Below are positions 45,340 to 49,557 of a stretch of 49,557 bases of DNA, one piece after another (within the stretch, counting starts at the first letter, position 1; each line of letters starts with the position of its first letter). Below the pieces are notes generated by a model, which saw nothing but the letters and a program-made list of their open reading frames with translations, searched no databases and was not told the origin of the DNA. Where the stretch lies: NCBI GenBank assembly GCA_031178005.1, contig JAPSJV010000020.1, positions 1 through 49,557 of the forward strand, read 5' to 3'. Source of the DNA: Pseudarthrobacter sp. Its GTDB lineage: Bacteria > Actinomycetota > Actinomycetes > Actinomycetales > Micrococcaceae. The translations under genes were made by a program, and so were the position numbers.

Positions 45340-46680
45340 TTGAGAAGCGCACCCCAAGGCCCGCCCCGCCGGCGGCCTCGCGGATTGCTGAAGATGCTGG
45401 TGGCCTTTCCGGCCTTCATCATCGCAATCCTGCTGGTCCTGGCTCCGGCATCGCAGGCCACAAGCCCTGCTCCGTCACCATCCCCGTCGGATCAGAATTT
45501 CCAGAACGCCATCAGCGGATTCCTTCGGGACGATACCCGCGCACCCCTTGCCGGCGTCACCATCACCGCCAAGAGCGGCGATTTCACCGGAACCGCCGAG
45601 TCGTCAGAGAACGGTTCCTGGCGGATCGGAGTCCCCGTACAAGGGACCTATGAGGTGGAACTGGACGAGTCCACACTCCCAGACGGCATCAAGCTCGCCG
45701 ACGGACAGGAGAATCCGCGAACCGTGACGTTCAGCCAGACGTCCAACCTCTCAGTGATCTTTGCCTTCGGCAAAGGCATCGTGGTGCAGGAACAGAACTT
45801 TGGCCAGAACCTGCTTAATCGCCTGGTGGCAGGCCTAAGCTTCGGCCTCCTGTTGGCGTTGGCCGCCGTCGGGCTTTCATTGATCTTCGGCACCACCGGC
45901 CTCACCAACTTCGCCCACGGCGAAATGGTGACGCTCGGTGCAGTCCTGGCATTTGCCTTTAGTTCAATCGGTTTGCCTTTCTGGCTCGCCATGATCCTGG
46001 CGCTCGTGGGCGGCGGCCTCTTCGGCTATGCCCAGGACGCTGGCCTGTGGCGTCCGCTGCGGCGCCGCGGCACCGGTCTGGTGCCAATGATGATCGTCAG
46101 CATCGGCCTCGCCCTTGCCGTCCGCTACGTCATCCAGCTGTTCTTCGGCGGGGCCACCCAGCAGCTGCCTTTTGCGCAAAGCGCTGAAATCCAGATCGGC
46201 CCGGTATCCATTTCGCCGAACAACCTCTGGTCCCTGCTCATCAGCGCCGTTGTGATCGGAATCTTGGGCGTAGTCCTCCTGAAGACCCGCCTCGGCAAGG
46301 CAACACGTGCAGTGGCGGACAACCCCGCCCTCGCAGCCGCGTCGGGCATCGACGTCGACGGCGTCATCCGGCTCGTCTGGATAGTTGGTGGCGTACTCGC
46401 ATCACTCGGTGGCATCCTTTGGGCGTACTACCGTCCCGGAGTCACCTTCGACATGGGTTCACAGATCCTCCTCCTTATTTTTGCCGGCGTCACCCTGGGC
46501 GGCCTTGGCACAGTCTTCGGCGCATTGATCGGCTCCGTAGTGGTTGGCATCTTTGTTGAACTCACCACGGTGTTCGGACTCGCGGCTGACCTCAAGTACG
46601 TCGGCGCCCTTGTCATCATGATCGTTGTCCTCCTCTTCCGGCCCCAGGGAATCCTGGGTCGCCGTGAGCGTGTGGGTTAG
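45340..46680 (+). CDS. livH: LivH-type ABC permease with N-terminal secreted beta-domain
   Basis: 446 residues. Residues 1-40 are a signal-like basic and hydrophobic segment; 41-55 Pro/Ser-rich; 57-143 a carboxypeptidase-regulatory/Cna-B-like beta domain (ISGFLRDDTRAPLAGVTITA, then SSENGSWRIGVPVQGTYEV); from about 158 the usual LivH permease with LSLIFGTTGLTNFAHGEMV near 179-197 and about eight helices, ending LFRPQGILG. It carries branched-chain amino acids or amides inward. Most LivH proteins lack the beta-domain. The TTG 45340 start follows GGAGGTTAACAA. Gene names are given from family resemblance; the substrate could also be urea or another amide. Confidence 0.87.
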   Translation: MRSAPQGPPRRRPRGLLKMLVAFPAFIIAILLVLAPASQATSPAPSPSPSDQNFQNAISGFLRDDTRAPLAGVTITAKSGDFTGTAESSENGSWRIGVPVQGTYEVELDESTLPDGIKLADGQENPRTVTFSQTSNLSVIFAFGKGIVVQEQNFGQNLLNRLVAGLSFGLLLALAAVGLSLIFGTTGLTNFAHGEMVTLGAVLAFAFSSIGLPFWLAMILALVGGGLFGYAQDAGLWRPLRRRGTGLVPMMIVSIGLALAVRYVIQLFFGGATQQLPFAQSAEIQIGPVSISPNNLWSLLISAVVIGILGVVLLKTRLGKATRAVADNPALAAASGIDVDGVIRLVWIVGGVLASLGGILWAYYRPGVTFDMGSQILLLIFAGVTLGGLGTVFGALIGSVVVGIFVELTTVFGLAADLKYVGALVIMIVVLLFRPQGILGRRERVG

Positions 46681-46689
46681 GAGACCGCC

Positions 46690-47658
46690 ATGGATTATGG
46701 ATTTGTTTTTTCCAGTGCTCTCGGTGAACTGTTCAGCCCTACGACGGCGGCATACGCCCTTGCAGCGCTCGGCCTCGCCGTACATTTCGGCTACTCCGGC
46801 CTGCTGAACTTCGGCCAGGCCGGTTTTATGGCCGTCGGCGCTTATGGTTTCGCCATTTCAACGCTGACGTTCGGTGTGCCGTTCTTCATCGGGCTGCTGA
46901 TCGCCATTATCTGCTCGGTGATATTCGCACTCATCCTGGGCATTCCAACGCTCCGGTTGCGGGCGGACTATCTGGCCATCGTCACCATCGCCGCGGCGGA
47001 AATCGTCCGCTATATTGTGACCACCAACCAGCTGACCTCGGTTACCGGCTCGGCTAACGGCCTGGCGGCGTTTGAGGGCGGCTTCTACCTGCTGAACCCG
47101 TTCCCTGAGGGATCGTACATGGGGATGAACAACCGCGATTTCTTCATTCGCGTGGTTGGCTGGTCCCTGGTTGCCCTCTGCTGCGTCCTGGTGTGGCTGC
47201 TGATGCGCAGCCCCTGGGGCCGGGTCCTCAAGGGCATCCGCGAAGACGAAAACGCTGTGCGGTCCCTGGGCAAGAACGTTTATGCCTACAAGATGCAGGC
47301 CCTCATCATTGGTGGCGTGCTGGGCGCACTCGCGGGGATGATTTTCACGCTTCCCCGCGGCGCCGTGCAGCCGGCCAACTACGGCACCGAACTGACCTTC
47401 TTCCTGTGGACCTGCCTGCTGCTGGGCGGCATGGCAACAGTCCTTGGTCCGGTCATCGGCGCCATGATCTTCTGGGTGGTCCTGTCCCTGACCCAGAGCT
47501 TCCTGTACGGGCTGATCGAGTCCGGCGCAGTGACCTGGTTAACCACCGTCCAGGCCGGCCAGCTGCGGTACATCCTGGTGGGTGTCGCCCTGATGCTGCT
47601 GATGATCTTCAGGCCGCAGGGCGTCTTTGGCAATAAGAAGGAGCTGGCATTCGCATGA
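46690..47658 (+). CDS. livM: LivM-type ABC permease
   Basis: 322 residues, about eight helices, the partner permease of LivH. GYSGLLNFGQAGFMAVGAYGFA near residue 34-55 and LRLRADYLAIVTIAAAEIVRYI near 92-113 are family marks, and the ABC-contact loop RGVLKGIREDENAVRSLGKN-type sequence is near 180-200. It starts 9 nt after livH and its stop overlaps livG by 4 nt. Confidence 0.93.
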   Translation: MDYGFVFSSALGELFSPTTAAYALAALGLAVHFGYSGLLNFGQAGFMAVGAYGFAISTLTFGVPFFIGLLIAIICSVIFALILGIPTLRLRADYLAIVTIAAAEIVRYIVTTNQLTSVTGSANGLAAFEGGFYLLNPFPEGSYMGMNNRDFFIRVVGWSLVALCCVLVWLLMRSPWGRVLKGIREDENAVRSLGKNVYAYKMQALIIGGVLGALAGMIFTLPRGAVQPANYGTELTFFLWTCLLLGGMATVLGPVIGAMIFWVVLSLTQSFLYGLIESGAVTWLTTVQAGQLRYILVGVALMLLMIFRPQGVFGNKKELAFA

Positions 47659-48701
47659 GCGTCAACGGCGGAAACGCCACACACAAGTCCATTGACTACA
47701 TGACCGATTCGCGGCCCATTGCCGCCGGAGACAACACCCCCGGCTGCAAGAAGCGCGATCCCATCCTGGTGGCGGAGAACGTCACCAGGAGCTTCGGCGG
47801 CATTAACGCCGTCGACGTCGAGTACCTCGAAATTCCCCGGCATAAGATCACGGCCCTGATCGGCCCCAATGGAGCCGGCAAGACCACCCTCTTTAATCTG
47901 CTCACGGGCTTCGACATGCCTAACAGCGGAAAGTGGCAGTTCGAAGGCAACAGCCTGGCCGGCGTGTCCTCTTACAAGGTGGCCCGGATGGGAATGGTCC
48001 GCACGTTCCAGCTGACCAAGGTCATGGGCAAACTCACCGTTATGGAGAACATGCGCCTCGGCGCATCAAACCAAGTGGGCGAGCGGCTGTCCAAGGCACT
48101 GTTCAAGGGCATCTGGGGAGGCCAGGAAAAGCAGATTACGGCGCAGGCCGATGTCCTGTTGGAGAAGTTCAAACTGGATGCCAAGAAGGACGACTACGCT
48201 GCCTCGCTTTCCGGTGGACAGCGCAAGCTTCTTGAGATGGCCCGCTCCCTGATGGTCAAACCAAAACTGGTGATGCTGGATGAGCCCATGGCCGGCGTTA
48301 ACCCGGCCCTGACCCAATCCCTGCTGGACCACATCAAGAACCTCAAGTCCGAGGGCATGACCGTATTGTTCGTTGAACACGACATGCACATGGTCCGGCA
48401 CATCGCTGACTGGGTGGTTGTCATGGCAGAAGGCAAGATCGTCGCCGAAGGTCCTCCCGGCGACGTCATGAAGGACCCGGCCGTCATCGACGCGTACCTC
48501 GGTGCCCATCACGACGTGGACCTTGGCGATGCCGAAGGCATCAAGGAACTCGAGGCCGAACTGGAAGCCGACGAGGGATCCATTGTGGGCACGGAGAACG
48601 CCGGCATAATCGCGGTGGACGCCGTCGCCCCGGAGCTCAAATCCGAGCCACCCCGCACGGACCCGGAAACTCCGGGCCGCCACAGCAAGGAGGCAGAATG
48701 A
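47655..48701 (+). CDS. livG: LivG-type ABC ATPase with acidic C-terminal tail
   Basis: 348 residues. ABC domain from about residue 35: Walker A GPNGAGKTT near 69-77, Q-loop in RTFQLTKV, signature LSGGQRKLLEMARSL near 180-194, Walker B LVMLDEP, and LivG-type MVRHIADWVVVM. The first 35 residues and last 70 (acidic, with GIKELEAELEADEG) lie outside the standard 255-residue LivG. The GTG/ATG region starts inside the livM stop. The ATPase energises LivHM at the inner face of the membrane. Confidence 0.93.
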   Translation: MSVNGGNATHKSIDYMTDSRPIAAGDNTPGCKKRDPILVAENVTRSFGGINAVDVEYLEIPRHKITALIGPNGAGKTTLFNLLTGFDMPNSGKWQFEGNSLAGVSSYKVARMGMVRTFQLTKVMGKLTVMENMRLGASNQVGERLSKALFKGIWGGQEKQITAQADVLLEKFKLDAKKDDYAASLSGGQRKLLEMARSLMVKPKLVMLDEPMAGVNPALTQSLLDHIKNLKSEGMTVLFVEHDMHMVRHIADWVVVMAEGKIVAEGPPGDVMKDPAVIDAYLGAHHDVDLGDAEGIKELEAELEADEGSIVGTENAGIIAVDAVAPELKSEPPRTDPETPGRHSKEAE

Positions 48702-49468
48702 GCGCCACAAGCCCCGCAGCGGCCGCCCCCTTGGCGCCGGCCAGCGACTCGGTCGTCAAGGTCACCAACTTGGTCGCCGGATACTTGCCGGGCGTCAATA
48801 TCCTGAACGGCTGCAGTATTGAAGCCCGTAAAGGTGAACTGATCGGCATTATTGGTCCCAATGGCGCCGGCAAGTCCACGCTGCTGAAAGCCATGTTCGG
48901 GCTGGTCAAAGTGCACTCCGGAACGGTAGTGGTCCGGGGCAAGGACCTGACCGGCCTGAAGGCCAACAAGCTGGTCACCCAGGGCGTGGGCTTTGTGCCT
49001 CAGAACAACAACGTGTTCGCGTCCCTGACCATCGAAGAGAACCTGCAGATGGGCATGTTCCAACGGCCCAAGGATTTTGCGGAGAGGTTCGAATTTGTAG
49101 CAGGGCTCTTCCCCGAGCTGGCCAAACGGCGGGCACAGCGGGCAGGCTCGTTGTCCGGCGGCGAGCGCCAGATGGTAGCCATGGGCCGTGCTCTGATGAT
49201 GGACCCTGCGGTGCTGCTCCTGGACGAGCCCTCCGCAGGCCTCTCCCCCGTAAAGCAGGACGAGACCTTCCTGCGGGTCCACGAGATCAACCGCGCAGGT
49301 GTTTCCGTGATCATGGTGGAACAGAACGCGCGCCGCTGCCTGCAGATCTGCGACCGCGGGTACGTCCTGGACCAGGGCCGCGACGCCTACACAGGAACCG
49401 GGCGTGACCTCATGAAGGATCCGAAGGTCATCCAGCTGTACCTGGGAACGCTGGCGGACGAGAACTAA
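48698..49468 (+). CDS. livF: LivF-type ABC ATPase
   Basis: 256 residues. Walker A GPNGAGKST near 58-66, signature LSGGERQMVAMGRAL near 156-170, Walker B LLLDEPSAG, and the family's LEQ-type end VSVIMVEQNARRCL. Partner of LivG. ATG 48698 overlaps the livG stop (ATGA). Completes the livHMGF unit. Confidence 0.94.
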   Translation: MSATSPAAAAPLAPASDSVVKVTNLVAGYLPGVNILNGCSIEARKGELIGIIGPNGAGKSTLLKAMFGLVKVHSGTVVVRGKDLTGLKANKLVTQGVGFVPQNNNVFASLTIEENLQMGMFQRPKDFAERFEFVAGLFPELAKRRAQRAGSLSGGERQMVAMGRALMMDPAVLLLDEPSAGLSPVKQDETFLRVHEINRAGVSVIMVEQNARRCLQICDRGYVLDQGRDAYTGTGRDLMKDPKVIQLYLGTLADEN

Positions 49469-49484
49469 GGAGAAGAACCAGCGA

Positions 49485-49557
49485 ATGTCCGCTGCCGGCG
49501 ATTCCAGGCCGGTGACGGGCACATGGGGAGGCCTCCCGGATCGATCTGATCCGGGAG
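49485..49557 (+). CDS. Possible start of a further gene, cut by the window edge
   Basis: ATG 49485 lies after GGAGAAGAA (11 nt spacing) and 16 nt after livF, with 24 open codons (MSAAGDSRPVTGTW...) to the edge. A hairpin with terminator shape overlies its end, so this may be non-coding. The expected gene here would be a binding protein, but no signal peptide is visible. Confidence 0.25.
   Translation, partial: MSAAGDSRPVTGTWGGLPDRSDPG
49533..49557 (+). terminator. Probable terminator of the liv operon at the window edge
   Basis: CTCCCGGATC and GATCCGGGAG, perfect 10-bp stem with loop GATCT, ending on the last base of the window, so any T run after it cannot be seen. Confidence 0.55.

Overview
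The window is about 49.6 kb of high-GC, gene-dense chromosome from an actinobacterium. It is most likely a member of the Micrococcaceae close to Arthrobacter/Pseudarthrobacter. The grounds are a WhiB regulator, mycothiol conjugate amidase (mca), the actinobacterial families DUF3499, DUF4245, DUF4307, DUF5719 and TIGR03089, class II fructose bisphosphatase, frequent GTG/TTG starts, and many genes with a TANNNT -10 box 6-7 nt before the start codon. I found no rRNA, tRNA, CRISPR array, prophage or intact transposase. This is mostly core chromosome with well-known families, and I did not find a clearly new multi-gene system.

Layout. 1-650: hairpin resembling a mobile-element end, next to a decayed acyl-CoA synthetase fragment. 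659-5217: membrane and envelope genes (DUF1461/TIGR01906, SpoIIM-like, RDD, L,D-transpeptidase). 5282-8167: ahcY, a Trm112-like protein, DUF3499 and a divergent zincin-like protein. 8192-13795: whiB, giant glycosyltransferase and DUF5719, all minus strand, behind a palindrome-rich whiB promoter. 14161-20363: TIGR03089, GtrA, purK-purE, an LCP ligase and manA, a mix of purine synthesis and wall-polymer assembly. 20364-25576: FemX-like ligase, glpX, DUF4245, beta carbonic anhydrase, fumC. 25740-28111: self-contained tetR-MFS efflux operon with a likely operator.

28198-34555: aldo/keto reductase, A24 prepilin peptidase, an unrecognised gene, GNAT, PIN-PhoH, a short-chain Z-prenyl synthase and a hemolysin III/TrhA protein. 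34649-37214: small membrane protein, mca, DUF4307, greA. 37278-41429: minus-strand run epimerase, AI-2E-type permease, ilvA, rhomboid. 41604-43951: galT-galK, divergent from the epimerase, so the 41 kb region is a galactose (Leloir) locus. 44060-44926: Bax inhibitor-1 family protein. 45340-49468: livHMGF branched-chain amino acid/amide ABC transporter genes without a binding protein in view. Here the LivH permease carries an extra N-terminal secreted beta-domain.

From memory, the order resembles two separate blocks of the Mycobacterium tuberculosis chromosome brought together: the sahH-manA-DUF3499-whiB2-purE/purK neighbourhood, and the greA-mca-TrhA-Z-prenyl synthase-phoH2-fum-glpX-DUF4245 neighbourhood. 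The join lies near 20.4-21.5 kb. Most transcription units end in clear hairpin terminators, but several convergent pairs share or abut stop codons with no terminator between them.
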